DNA from: Styela clava
Lineage: Eukaryota > Chordata > Ascidiacea > Stolidobranchia > Styelidae
Assembly: GCF_964204865.1 (NCBI RefSeq)
Contig: NC_135259.1
Span: 17,370,974 to 17,434,973 of the forward strand
Length of the DNA: 64,000 nt
Direction: 5' to 3'
Positions 36,945 to 50,000 of the stretch are shown here, one piece after another. Each line of letters begins with the position of its first letter. The stretch's first letter is position 1. A program made the position numbers and the translations under genes. A model generated the notes under the pieces. It did no database searches and had not been told where the DNA came from. It saw nothing but the letters and a program-made list of their open reading frames with translations.

Positions 36945-38034
36945 TGTAAGAAGCATATCTTGGCTAGAATCGTACTTTGTTGCAATTTCTTTAGGTAACA
37001 GTGCTGCGTCAGTCGCCCCTGGCCCTAAATACTTGGCAATTTAAAGGATTCAAATTCACCGCCTTTTCGAAAAACAAATGCGAACAACTCTTCTCTGTCG
37101 AAATGAAGCAAAGAGCGGCAGAGGCAGGTTACCAGACTCCACAGAGTGTCGAAAATACTCGCTCAATTTAACCTTGTAAAAGTAATTATAGTAATTACGC
37201 AATGTCACCAGATGTTGAAATTACAGGGATATCTGTGAATGCATTGACCCTCTTCCGGTACCCTTGCTGAAGTATGCGCACCAAGATGTCGCATAACCTG
37301 AACCCTAACCTATTACACGATCTGCGTTCAGGTTGTGCGCATACTTCAGGAGGTTCCATCTTCCTCCTATCATAATTGAGATAAGCCATAAAAATGGTTT
37401 CATATTTATTCACATCAATCGAAATAAAAATAAGAAAAAAAGAAAATCAAATTATGCGTCCTGCAACTAAGATAAAATCATAAGGAAACAATTTTGCCGG
37501 AGTCTTGCCTTGGAATCAATAAAATAACTAAAAGCAGCTTGGACACAAGAGAGACGATCCACAGGTGCCGCTATTGAGTAGGAAGGAATCCACTGAAATT
37601 AAGCTCGTTCTGGGCACACTGATCATTTTATAAAATCTGTCTTGAATCATTAATAGCCTACGCCATAACAGACGCAATAAAGATCAGGAAGCTACACCGA
37701 GTTAAGTCTGTAATAACGGGATCGCTGGTGCATTTTTTTCATGGTCGCAGGCACCGTTACCCGCTATCGTCGTTATACTTTGGAAAGCTTTTAAGTGATT
37801 GACATCGCTGTGGCGTGAATGTTGAAGGACGTAGTCCGATGGGGGCCAAAATTGTTATTCCACGCTCACTAGAAGTAACGGTAATACCAAACTACAGTAA
37901 AATGTAATTGTCATAAGGGTTGCAGGATAAATTATAGCACGGATCAGGGCGCAGCAGGTAGAATTTAGTTACTTGGCGTTCAACTTATTATGATTATTAT
38001 TGAAACATCACGATAATTCTAAACTTTGAAACAA
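36945..38034. other. Convergent intergenic region and SAFB 3' UTR
   Basis: The receptor gene (plus) and SAFB homologue (minus) end tail to tail here. TTTATT at 37405-37410 would serve as a minus-strand AATAAA for SAFB, giving a 3' UTR of about 0.6 kb. A palindromic family A-related element lies at 37265-37352. Confidence 0.4.
37265..37352. mobile_element. Palindromic family A-related element
   Basis: The left end is CTGAAGTATGCGCACCAAGA and the right end is GTTGTGCGCATACTTCAGGA, inverted. The interior holds CCTGAACCCTAACC. It would lie beyond, or overlap the end of, the SAFB transcript. Confidence 0.6.
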
Positions 38035-41000
38035 TCAATATCTCCTTTGTATGGGTTTATAATTGGCGGGAAACGATGATCTTGATTGTCTTGTGTCAGA
38101 TGATGGAATGTAGCCTTGTGTTGCAGGTATCATAGATTGTGGTGGTGCTATCAATGCAGTGGGAGATGGTGCAACTGTACCGTAACCTGCTGCTGCAAGC
38201 CTGAAAATAAAAGATTACATTAGGTTTCATATCGCCCTCAACCTCTCTTGAGCCGAGGTTTCCCACCTTTTTTAAAGCAAACCAGGTTTTTAAACAAAAT
38301 AAAATTTTGTAAAACCTCGCTTTCCAAGAATATGCCCAAATACGAAAAGCATTGTAATGCTCTTATAGTAGATGGTGCTAAATCTTACACTTTGACACTT
38401 CCAAATGATGTAATTACTAAAGAGCAACACGTCAACGCAAAATATAAGATAAACAATAAAATTTGGTGATAGTAACAGAAAAGCATTTAATGTTCCAAAT
38501 CTCATCCTGTGTGATTCAGTATTACAGCTCAAATCAATGTTAAAACTGATGGGTTGAAACCCCAGAAGACAAACCTAAATTAGAAATAAATGTATATTCT
38601 CACATTTGTCTAGAAATGGCAGATGTGGCCGAAGCAGGCATTGATGAACCTGGCCAAGCTCTAACGTTCTGTGTTGCACTTGGCCACTGTTGTACATGAC
38701 CCCATGCTGCACTTCCTGTATTACGTCCTGTTGTAGGAATGGAGCTGCCCCTGTGAAATCAAGAACCCTTATTGTTTTCATGTAATACAAAACCATGCAT
38801 TTTGAGTTACTCACGTAGTATGTGTACCAGGTTCGAGTCAGGCCATAATTTTATTCCGATTTTCCTTGTCTAAGTTCGGGGACTGTAGGTGTCGAGTAAA
38901 TATACCCTTCAGCCCCTTTATTAAACAACTTGATGTAAAGTAGACGAACAAAATTAGTAACCTCCATATTGGTACACACACACTTCCAGAGCGTCGAAAT
39001 TAGTCGAGAATGAGATTAATTAGAAAATGATAAACATATCATTGTACGCAATGACCTTTGTTTCAAACATTTCTCAAACTAAAAAGAGTATCCAGCATTG
39101 GTATACCTCACAAATATCAAAGCAGCTGACAGAGGTCACTCCAATGGCGATTTGAGCCATATATTTATCCTTATGTACAAGACAAATTATGTGAAGAACA
39201 GAACTATTTCCTAATTTGAATGGCCCTTCAGAACATTTCCCAACCATCTCATCTCCTTATTGAAATCATGTGAGGAACAGGGCTATCTCCCAACAATGTA
39301 ATGGTCCTTCAGTACATTTCCTTTCCCAAACATCCAATCTCCTATCCATGCCAAATAACTATACACGTATCCAAGTGAAACACCACTTACTCAGATCCAA
39401 CAGAATAAATCTGAGAAGAACTGGATTCTGTGCTATCAGGCCATCGTCCTTGATATTGTCCGCTGGATCTTCCTGGTGGAGATGGAGAGTGACTGCTGTC
39501 ATGACTTCCTCCACCTCCTCTTCTCTGGCTTCCTCTTTCTCTACTTTGTTCAGAATATGAATCCTACAATAAGAATAAGATAGGGTTTCATATTTATTCA
39601 ATGGGGCAGAAAAGACGATAGGACGATCTACACGGCGTACCATTTCACAATTTTCCAAACTGAAAATGAAATTCTTTCATCATTCTAAAACATGCCTGTC
39701 AATAGAATTGTCGGAAATTTAGAGTCCCAGTACATTTCAAACTTTCTTAAATCAGTGGTTCCCAAAGTTGATTGACCTTGACCGGGAGCCAAAATTAGAA
39801 GCGGGAGGATATTCACGAGCTTGGAGATGGGAGCGGCGAAAGGGCGTGACTTGTATTTAATCCATTTCGTATAATTAAGAATCATAGAATTATTACGAAT
39901 ATACACATGCTTAAAACTGATAATGACATAACAATTGGCGATACCTAGAACGCAAAACTAAAAACAAAGTGTTAAAAAGTTCGGCATGGCGTTTGGTGTT
40001 AAATCACTACGCAGGCTGTAATAGGCCTGCGGGCCCGTGTAACTGGCTTGGTTCACTGTCCTAAAGTTACAAACACACGTATACAGTATAACATATGAAT
40101 TCATTTATTCCCACCTGTCTGCCACCTCTGATCTGTTCTCTCAAATCTCTATCATCAACTCCTCTTCGTGACGTCTCACGTCCAGTCGTCTTTCCAGTAT
40201 CTCGCCAAGCACCCCCTCTTGATCCACTAGATGGTGCCCTTGCATTACCAGAAGGTGAACTATCCCTTCTGGCACGTCGGACTGGAGGCGACTGCTCTCT
40301 TGTGATTTCTATTCTAGCTCCAGATCCACTGCGAGCACCGGGACGTCTGAATTCCTGGCTTGTGGCACTGGAACTGTGAATACAAAGGAGAGAAATTGAA
40401 CTTAGTCCTGCAAATACTAAAATTATTTTGATGCTGGATTTTTGAGGTGTGGTCTATCAAAGATTATACTAAGGGGTTTCAGAGGAAATTCTATATTGCA
40501 ATGCGTTGGAAATTTAATGATTTAAATTTAATGTTTAAACAACAAAAAGTCCCACAAATTAGGGTTACTTGTCAATTCAAGTTAAAATATTGAGAGTTAC
40601 ACGGTTACACCCTCGGTTATCTGATATGAATTTTATATTGCATCTGGGGCTATAATGAAAAATTTAATATTGTAATAAATGGAAACTCACAACAGAATCA
40701 ACGTACAACAGACTCAAAAATAGTCAAAAAAAAAATGAAACACCAATCCTACCCTGTCTGTCTCTCCCTGACCACTTTTCTTCCACTCTGGTCCCTGCCT
40801 GATGCAGCAGTAGGTCGCCTACGACCCTGTGAATCTGCTGTTTCACGATCTGTAAAAAAATTAGGATGTCTGAGTGAAAATAAATAATAATATTGCCAAA
40901 AGCTTGTAATTAGAATTGCATTCAATTATATACACCCCGCTCTGAAAAGGGGCATTGTACAATGTGTCAACTGATATGTGAGCTTACAGATTTTGGCAAA

Positions 41001-44000
41001 AATCCCATCTGAGTTAAAAACATGCTATTTACAATGCTTTTGCATATAAACCAATATCAAATGATTACCGTAAATCATAAATTAGATGTCAATTGGATGG
41101 AAAACTATACAGTATAAACAAAATCTAGATATGCAGGGTGTCCATAAAGAACCTTTATATTTTTCATTTTGTTATGTAGTCAGTTCTCAATATATCTCAA
41201 CCATTTTTTTTTTAATCAGTACCTAATTGTTTAAGTATTCTGTCTTCATTTATTACATCTGTGACTGTGAGGGCCAAAACAATATACAGTATCGATAAAT
41301 TCCCTTTGCAATTTGAATTTTTTTTAGGACTTTATGAACACCCTATATAACACGAACAAGTTGCCAACAAATTGGGATATGGTAACTCTGCACTCCAGAT
41401 AAAAACTAAATCTTACCATAACCATGAGCATATTCCACAGATCTTCCACCAGCAGTATCTCTTGATCCAGGTCTTCTGTCATATTTTTCAACTGTTCTAC
41501 CAGCAGTTGCTGCTGTGCTTCCACCATATCTAAATATAGAATTCCAAGTTGACTTGAGCTTAAACAAAATGGATTATGAGAAATTCGACCACATCTGAAT
41601 AATGTAGGACTAAAATATAATAGAGCAGATATTATTTGCCCAAAAAGCTCGGATAGACAAAAAAATTGGGACAGTCTTACACAGCTTCAGTGTTTCACAA
41701 CAGGAACTCGTTTTGGAGGAGGAATAATACTTGTAAAACATATATGCAACACTTCAAACAACATATACGCAAACAAATTAAACTGCGCAAAAACCGGGGT
41801 GTTGGGAGTTCATAACACTACTTACACTAGCTAATAATTCATAATTAAAGGTTAAATAGAAAATAGCACAATAAAGGAGCATGAAGAGTTTCGAAGAAGT
41901 CAAAAGGAGAGATATAGTCAAAAAGGTTTGTTCAACATACCTGGCATCTCCATCAGGCCCTCGTCTACCATCACGATATTGTCCAGCAGCACTGTTACCA
42001 GATTTTCCACGACTGTCTGTTGGACCACTTCCTGATCCATGGTAAGAAGCCTGCAACAGGAATATATTTTGAATATTTGAACCATTTCATATGCATAAGA
42101 CTTCAATAAGAGGACACTTGGAAAATTGTAACGCAGCTTAGGGTGAGATATCATACCGACAAGATAGGTTAATAAAATTTGGAACTTTTGGAACTATAAG
42201 TAAATTGGTATAGGTTTTCATATTTTGTAATTGTATATTTGAAAATCTTGTAATGCTCTACTTTGTAATTTTTGTTTTCGATTGATAAAAATAAAAGACA
42301 TCCCTCCCAAATAAGACCTAGTGTCTTTTCAGAAAAAAATTGAAATAAGACTTTTCGTGGAAAAACTGTATGGTGGGTTTAGTCAGACAATTGTTACAAT
42401 GAATGTGGCCGGCTAATGTTATTGTTACTTATCTATCTTGATCGGTAAGTATGTTGATAGGTATTTGTCTGTTTGTTTGTTTGTCTGTTTGATGCACGCG
42501 ATATCTCACGAAAACAAGGTTGAATCTGCTACAAAGTTTGCATGTGCATTCATCATATCTCGAACCAGAAGCCTATTGATTTTGGATGAATTATGTCGTA
42601 TAATTAGCGAGGTATTGATTAATTAGTGATGGGACACAAGGTGTCACTATAGAGTCAGAGCGAATGAATCGAAACTGCAGTTTATGTTTTTGGGGATCCC
42701 CTAACTTTCGATCGGTGATTCTCCGGTCTCCGACCGATATTTTCGTTGGAAAGTTGCTTGATCAAATCTCAGTTCAGATAGGGGCGAAATTACTTCTACA
42801 CTATACTAGCTAGTAGAACTATTCAAGAAACTTCAATCATCATTACTGAGACCATGATCAATGTCCAAACCCCCTAATTTAAAATAATAAGGCAGACAGA
42901 TTAATTACAGAATCAAATTAGTTTGAAATAATTTGGGAATCAGAAATTTCTTATAATAAATGTTTGACTAAAGCTCTAGTCTAAAACAATGGTTCTTAAA
43001 CAGTGGGCCCGCTCCACGAGAGGGGGGGTAGACAATTTTTTGAGAGGGCGTGGGGCTGATTAAAAATAAATATTTGATCTTGTCTGCCTAATTTTGGATA
43101 TTTACATTTCTTCATACTGGATAGTTGCGTTCCATCCACGTATTTTCATAGTGTCTTTTGAATAAAAATCACTTTTACCTTACTATCTGTTATTCCTAGC
43201 TAGTTTTTTTTTAAGGTGAGGGGCGAGATTTGACGAATTCTAAAAAGGTAGCGCGGGCGCGAGGCTGAAAAAAAAAATTGAAAACCACTGCTCTGATAGG
43301 TACATTAACAAGTCTGTGTGTAATATGATGCCGGCGATAATGATATTCTAGGACCAACATGTCCTCAACTCTCAGGACGATTTGCTAAGCTATTCAATGA
43401 CTAATCCACGCCTTTATGTATGACAAATAAGCATGAGAGAATGGTAATTCCAGGGCAAATTATTTACCTGACTTGATCTGTAGGTTGTAGTACCAGGTGG
43501 AGGAGGTTCAGAAGAATCGTTTCGTGACAAAGGTCCGTTTCTTGATGGTCCACCACGCTGATTGTAGCCATCATAGCCTCTGTGAATTAAAATTAAAGAA
43601 TGACTTGATTTCCAAGGGCAGTATAGTGTAATTTGTAAGGATTGGAATTGTTAGATAAAAAGGGTACTCCCGTAGTATGTGTACCAGGTTACGGCTCTGT
43701 TAATTAGAATAAAAAATGACATGATTTCTAAGGCAGTACATTGTAATTTGCAAGGGTTGGAATCCTTTGATTAAATGGGTACTCCCGCAGTGTATGTACC
43801 AGTTTAGGGTTTAGACCATAATTTTATCTAGATTTTCCTTATTTTAATTCTATTACGAGTTCGGGGACTGTGTTATCCAAATGCACATCCCCCTGCCCAT
43901 AGGATTCAGTCTCTTTACACAACTTGATGTGAAGTTCGCGAGCAAAATTAGTTACCTCCATATTGGTACACATACTTCTGGAGCGCCAAAAAAAAAAGAC

Positions 44001-47000
44001 TTTGCAATTAACATTAACACTGAATGCTTTTACCAAAGTTTGTGCCAGAGTTGTATGTAGACTCATCAGAAACATTGTAAACTATCAAATTTTGGAGTCG
44101 CCTATCTAAATAGAATACCAGATTTCACAAAGGTCTATGCTGAATGATTGATACTTGCAATAATGATTCTAGTATTATTTTTTAAATTCCAACTCTCCTA
44201 TGATAGGAATAGGATACGATATTATTAATCAAATGTGATAATGTCTCAGTTCAGATAGGGGCGAAATTACTTCTACACTATACTAGTTAGTAGAACTATT
44301 CAAGAAACTTCAATCATCATTACTGAGACCACATCACAGCTGAACCATAATTAAAAATAAGGCAGACAAAAAAATTACACAATTAATATTAAATTAGTTT
44401 AAAATAATTTGGGAATTTTCAGATCAATTTTAAGGTAATGCATTAACTTAGAAAACGAGAATATTGGTCAGAGACCGAAGACTTATGGATCGAAAGTTAG
44501 GGGATCCCCCAAAACAGTGCTTTTACTCTATAGTAACACCTTGTGTCCAATCACTAATTAATTAATAACTCGCTAATTATACGACATAATTCATCCAAAA
44601 TCTGGAGCAGATTCAATCTCGTTTTCGTGAGATATCGCGTGCATCTAACAGACCGACAAACAGACAAATACCTATCAACATACTTACCGATTAAAATCAA
44701 TAAGTAACAATGGTCGAACACTATTCTATATAGAAAACTATAGGCTAACCACTTCACATATTCGGTTGGTGATTAACGCAGTGTGGGGTATAAGTTCCTA
44801 AATCCAGAGGCGAGTCAAGTCAAATATCGATTCAAGTCGCACTAGGCATCAGTTGATGACGAGTCCGAGTCAATACATTCAGGTGAGTCAAGTCACTTCA
44901 AGTCTTTTTAAAGAGTGACTTGGGTCGATGAAGCCCCCCTCAATACACTGATTATTAATTATACATCTCCATTATGTCAAAACCAGTGATTGATTGAGGC
45001 ATTTTCGCAAATGATTGAAGCAACTGCCATATTGATTCACCACAATTTTTGGCACTCCAGAAGTCTGTGTACCAATATGGCGGTAACTAATTTTGTTCGC
45101 CTACTTTACATCAAGTTGTATAAAGGGACTGCAACCTATGGGCAGGGGTATATTCACTAGGCTTACACATACAGTATCTGAACTCGTGAAATAGAACTAA
45201 AAGAATGAAAATTGGAAACACATACAATGAGGGTACCCAATTTTTTCAAGTCTGTTACCTTCTGTCATCTCGTTCTCGTCTTGAATCGCTTCTTCCAATT
45301 TCTCTGTCAGAAACCATCGGACGTTTCGAGTCATATATATCACGGTTGGATGAACGGTTGCCACGGTGACTAGTTGAATCATCGTCGTATGTTCGCTTGA
45401 TTGCACGTTGTCGTTGTTCCACTTCGTACCTGGATTCAAAAATGCAATTTTCTTTATTAATCTGCACAACTTTAGTCAGAAATCAAGATGCTTGCATCAA
45501 GTCCACAACCTTATTTTATTAAATAAATCCTTATGGAATTATATTTATAAATGATATATTGCGCCATATTCATCATTTGTTATGGGTCTAGCTCACTGGT
45601 TTTCAACAGAAACATTTTCAAGTGGGCCACAAAGCTTCCATAAATTGCTGGAGAAAAATCGAATAAACTTGGATTGTAGTATCAATGACGAATGATGCTA
45701 TTTCTGCCACTGAGTGGAAATTTTTCTTTCAAATATTTAAGTGGAAATTAAATCTTTACAAAAAAATTTTTTTGTAGTTTTTCCCTTGCATGAGTAAGGA
45801 ACTAGGCCACAGCATTTGTTTGTGCAAAAAGGTGGGCCACTAAAGAAAAAAGGTCGAGAACCAAAGGTCTAGCTTCTACTTATTATTTCAAAACTAACCA
45901 TAGAACTAATTATCCTTCATAAACATATCGAGCAGAAACATAAACAGACAAATACGCAGCTTCAATCCAGGGTTAGTTGGTTGGCAATGTCACCCAATCG
46001 ATGCAATATTTGATTCATCTCAAAATACCTGTTTCACATGTATGACTCACGGACAAACGACTTGATACATCATTGGAATATATAGAACATAAGATCACAA
46101 CGAACAAAAATCAACAAAGCGATACAAAACATACCTGGTGATTTCTTGCAATCTTCTCATTTCAGCTTTTTCTCTTTCAATTCTTTCTAATTCTCTTTTT
46201 CTTTCAGCTTCAAGACGAAGTCTCTCTGCTTCGAGTCTGTGGTTAGAAACAAGTAATATAGTGAGATAGAGAAATCCTATGGGAAGAAAACACATTTGCT
46301 ATCAGGCTTTGTGAAGCAATCGGTTAAGAGATTGGTAAAATCTAACAAAGTTCCAATTCCAAAGTTACATATAATCTATAGCAATATGTCCAAGTTGTCC
46401 AAACCACTGAATTTAAAATTATAGAATGTTTACCCATAATGAGAGTTTGCATATAACTTTACTATATTCTAATAGTTTCAATCCTTTTATGTTTCCTAAG
46501 TGTTTCAATCCTTTTATGTTTCCTAAGTGAGAGTCTTGCTGGTCATAAATATATTTCTGTGATGTTTAATCTGAAGGTCAGACTTCCTCAGACACACATT
46601 ATCCAACTACCCACCCAAATAGCACAGAAGAAGGGATGACTAGTTAGTCCCACATAAGCCAAATCGATAGCATCTGTTAAGTTTTGAAGAAGTTAGACAA
46701 GGATCTAACTAAAGCATACAAATATACTTGCTATTTCTTGAAAAGACATTGTTCTTTTTTATAAATTATCCGAATATTATTCAAAATAAGTATTCTCACC
46801 TCTCTCTTTCTTGTCTATCTTTCTCCAATTGTCTTCTTTCTCTTTCCAATCTCTCTCGTTCCTGTCTCAGTTTATCTCTCTCTTCTCTTTCCCGCCTCAA
46901 TCGTTCTCGATCAGCGTGAAGATCGGCTCGTGATGCACCTCCTCGACCCAATCTAGCCCCACGTTCAGCAATACGCGCTCGATCACGTTCCCGTTGCTGA

Positions 47001-50000
47001 GCTCTTGAAATTATCAAAAAACATGTTACATAGTTGTTGGACAATGAGAGTAGATTGATTGTGAAATTGATCGCGCAAATATCATCCTACAACGTAGAAC
47101 ATTGTAATTATCAGCACCCGTAATTAGGAATTGCTGGTCCATGGGAAAAAAAGATTAAATGCAGTAATTTCGGAAAATCATTGGATGGCAAGTTACATAG
47201 TGGGCATATAAATTGTCACTTTAAAATCTTTATTCAATATTCATTGAAAGGACAATTCTACTGATTCAAGAGTCTTGCTTGAATCAACCAAAACCCATTC
47301 CTCAGACAAACATAATTCCATTCTATGAGTTTAATTCTCAAATAATTTTGGTGAGGAATAGAGTTTAGTAACATGAAACATTCCAAAAATTATATTCGTT
47401 CCAGAGCGCAACAAGGCTGTTGAATCACTTTATTAAGTATCTAACTTGCCACAGCATCCTTGGTACTATGCGCCAAGCATGACAGATGAACCAGCACAAA
47501 AGGTTAATAAAAAGATAGTCCTGTAAAAATCTGAATTATTAATAAAATGAAGAAAGCAAAGAGTTGTTCAAAAATATTCATTAACTGCGAGTTTTTTTCC
47601 CCAAGAAGATCAACATAGAGGGGTAGGCAAACTTGAAAGCTGCCATATCCTACAAACACTACATTCTCTACTACAAAATAGAATTTAAATTAAATAAATT
47701 CTCCGCAATTCTTACCTTATTTGATTGAATGACAGGATTCCTCCCCTGCCAGTGTTTCTGGATTGCGCACCCCTTCTATCTTCATAAGTACCTGATTGTC
47801 TCGACAACATACCTCCTCTGCCTCCCATCCGGCCACCTCGCCCTCTGTCAATAGAAAAAGATATTGATTTTTGATGTGTCCCCAAAGCCTTTCAATTTAA
47901 AATAGTCTAATCTATTAATACTCCAGAAACAAGGGCTGAGCATTTTGGAAGGTCCAAACGAAAACTTCGAATCGCCGCCATCTTGTTTTTTTGTCTGCCA
48001 AATCCCTGAATTTTTTTTATTGAAGCCACATTTCTAAACTACAATTCTGTCGCGAGACCCTTTTATTCTGAATTTTCACTCATACATGTTACGTAAAGCT
48101 CATATAATTACGTAAAGTACTCGCTGAACTGACTGAGCGATGGATGCTATGTTCACGAAAAATTCATGTGTCTGGAGGACCATTACATAGAAGTTACATA
48201 CAATTACATATCTCATAAGTCACAAGTATTCGATTCAAGATTTATCAGGTATGTGAAAACGTCCAGCCTTAGAAGTAACCCTACATATGACAAGAAGCTA
48301 TATACAAGTCAATAGGGCGCTCCAGAAGTGTGTGTACCAATATGGAGATAACTAATTTTGTTCGTCTACTTAACATCAAGTTATGTGAAGTGACAGAAAC
48401 CGATGGGCAGGGGTATATTCACTTGGCTAACACAGACAGTCCCGAACTCATAAAAGAACTAAAATAAGGAAAATCAGAATAAAATTATGGCCTAACCCTA
48501 ACCTGGTACACACACGAAGAGTACCATCATTAGTGCAATAGTGATCCTGGCTTTATGGCAACCACAGAGTTATATCATAAAACTTCAGAGCAATAATTAG
48601 AAACAAAAACTCCACCCACCTTCCAGTTCTAGATAGAACTGATCCTCTCATAGGTGATAAAGGTCTTCTTCTCATTGGAGAAGCGCTTCTTCTCCTCGAC
48701 AAGAGTGGTTTAGGCTTCTGATCATTGCCTTGCCATCTGAAAGAAAGACTGAGAACTAAACTGTCATGCTATGAAGCTAATAAAAGGAAATGGAGGTGTG
48801 CAAGAAGACTTCCTTAGAGAAATGTCAAACAAAACAAACACTCATTATACATAAGTAATAGAAACCCTGCTACATGGAAGTGAATGTCCTTCAATAATAT
48901 AGAATTGGATTTGCATACTTTTACCAAGACAAGCCGCTAACATGGCTTTATCTTATGGCATACCAAAGCCTCTCACGTGTTTACCAGTCCATGGTGCGTA
49001 TAGGATTAGTTTATTCTTTATTTCTCAAGTTATCTTCTTTATTTCAGACCTTTGGTTAGTTCAGACTTGAGGAGGCTGTAAGCGACAAGCGGTTACATGG
49101 ACCACCACCACTAATCTCGCACATAATTATCCCCACACAGGATTCGAACCCCTGCAGGGTAATCAGAGGTGCGGCTAAAAGCATAATTATAGCGCTTAGC
49201 ACGATGTGCTAACCACCATAGGAAACACCATATTTCTACCTGGCAGCCCTTTCACTGTTTCTGCTGACGTTCACTCTGAGTTCACCTTTATTAGAATCAA
49301 TGACAACTTTTCTGTCAGCTGAAAACAAAACAAAATATTCAATAAGGGTTTTTTGTAAAAACTGCAACCTCAAATGTGCAAGGGATTCATAAAATGAGCT
49401 GCTTGAGCTGCAATTTGCAGATTACAGAATCAATGCTTTATAATAGAGTAATTTTTTTAACAAATTCATGTCTCTCAGTTCAGATAGGGGCGAAATAACT
49501 TCTACACTATACTAGCTAGTAGAACTATTCAAGAAAGTTCAATCATCATTACTGAGAGAACGCAAGTCAAGCATGCGGGCTGTACAATAATGTTAATAAA
49601 GTACATTCTTTTACCAAAATTCTATGTTCAGCGCAACTCGAAACTAGACTAATGTATGTAACTTAGAATAGTTTTATTCGAAAATTATATTTTGATCAAT
49701 TGAAAATTTGCAATATCAACAACAAACAGCCTAAACAAGATTTCTAATTTATGTGAAAATAAATCATCTTTTTTTACAACTTTTCAATTAAAAACTCTTT
49801 AAAAAGGCTCTTTCTTACACATGAACCCTTTAACAAGAATATATTCAATATTCCATTTTCGAAAATATTATTCCAGAATGTTATCAAAATCCCCGGCTCA
49901 CAGTTCTAATTCAAATCTAAGTCATCGACAATCTAATGTGAAAAAGATTATTTTACTCTACATATGCATTGACATGAATCAGTCATTTCCTTGTTCTCAA

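Noticed and set aside
49090-49218. tRNA gene suggested by A- and B-box-like motifs
   Set aside because: No acceptor or anticodon stem can be folded. A related tail occurs at 59290-59372, so it is a SINE.
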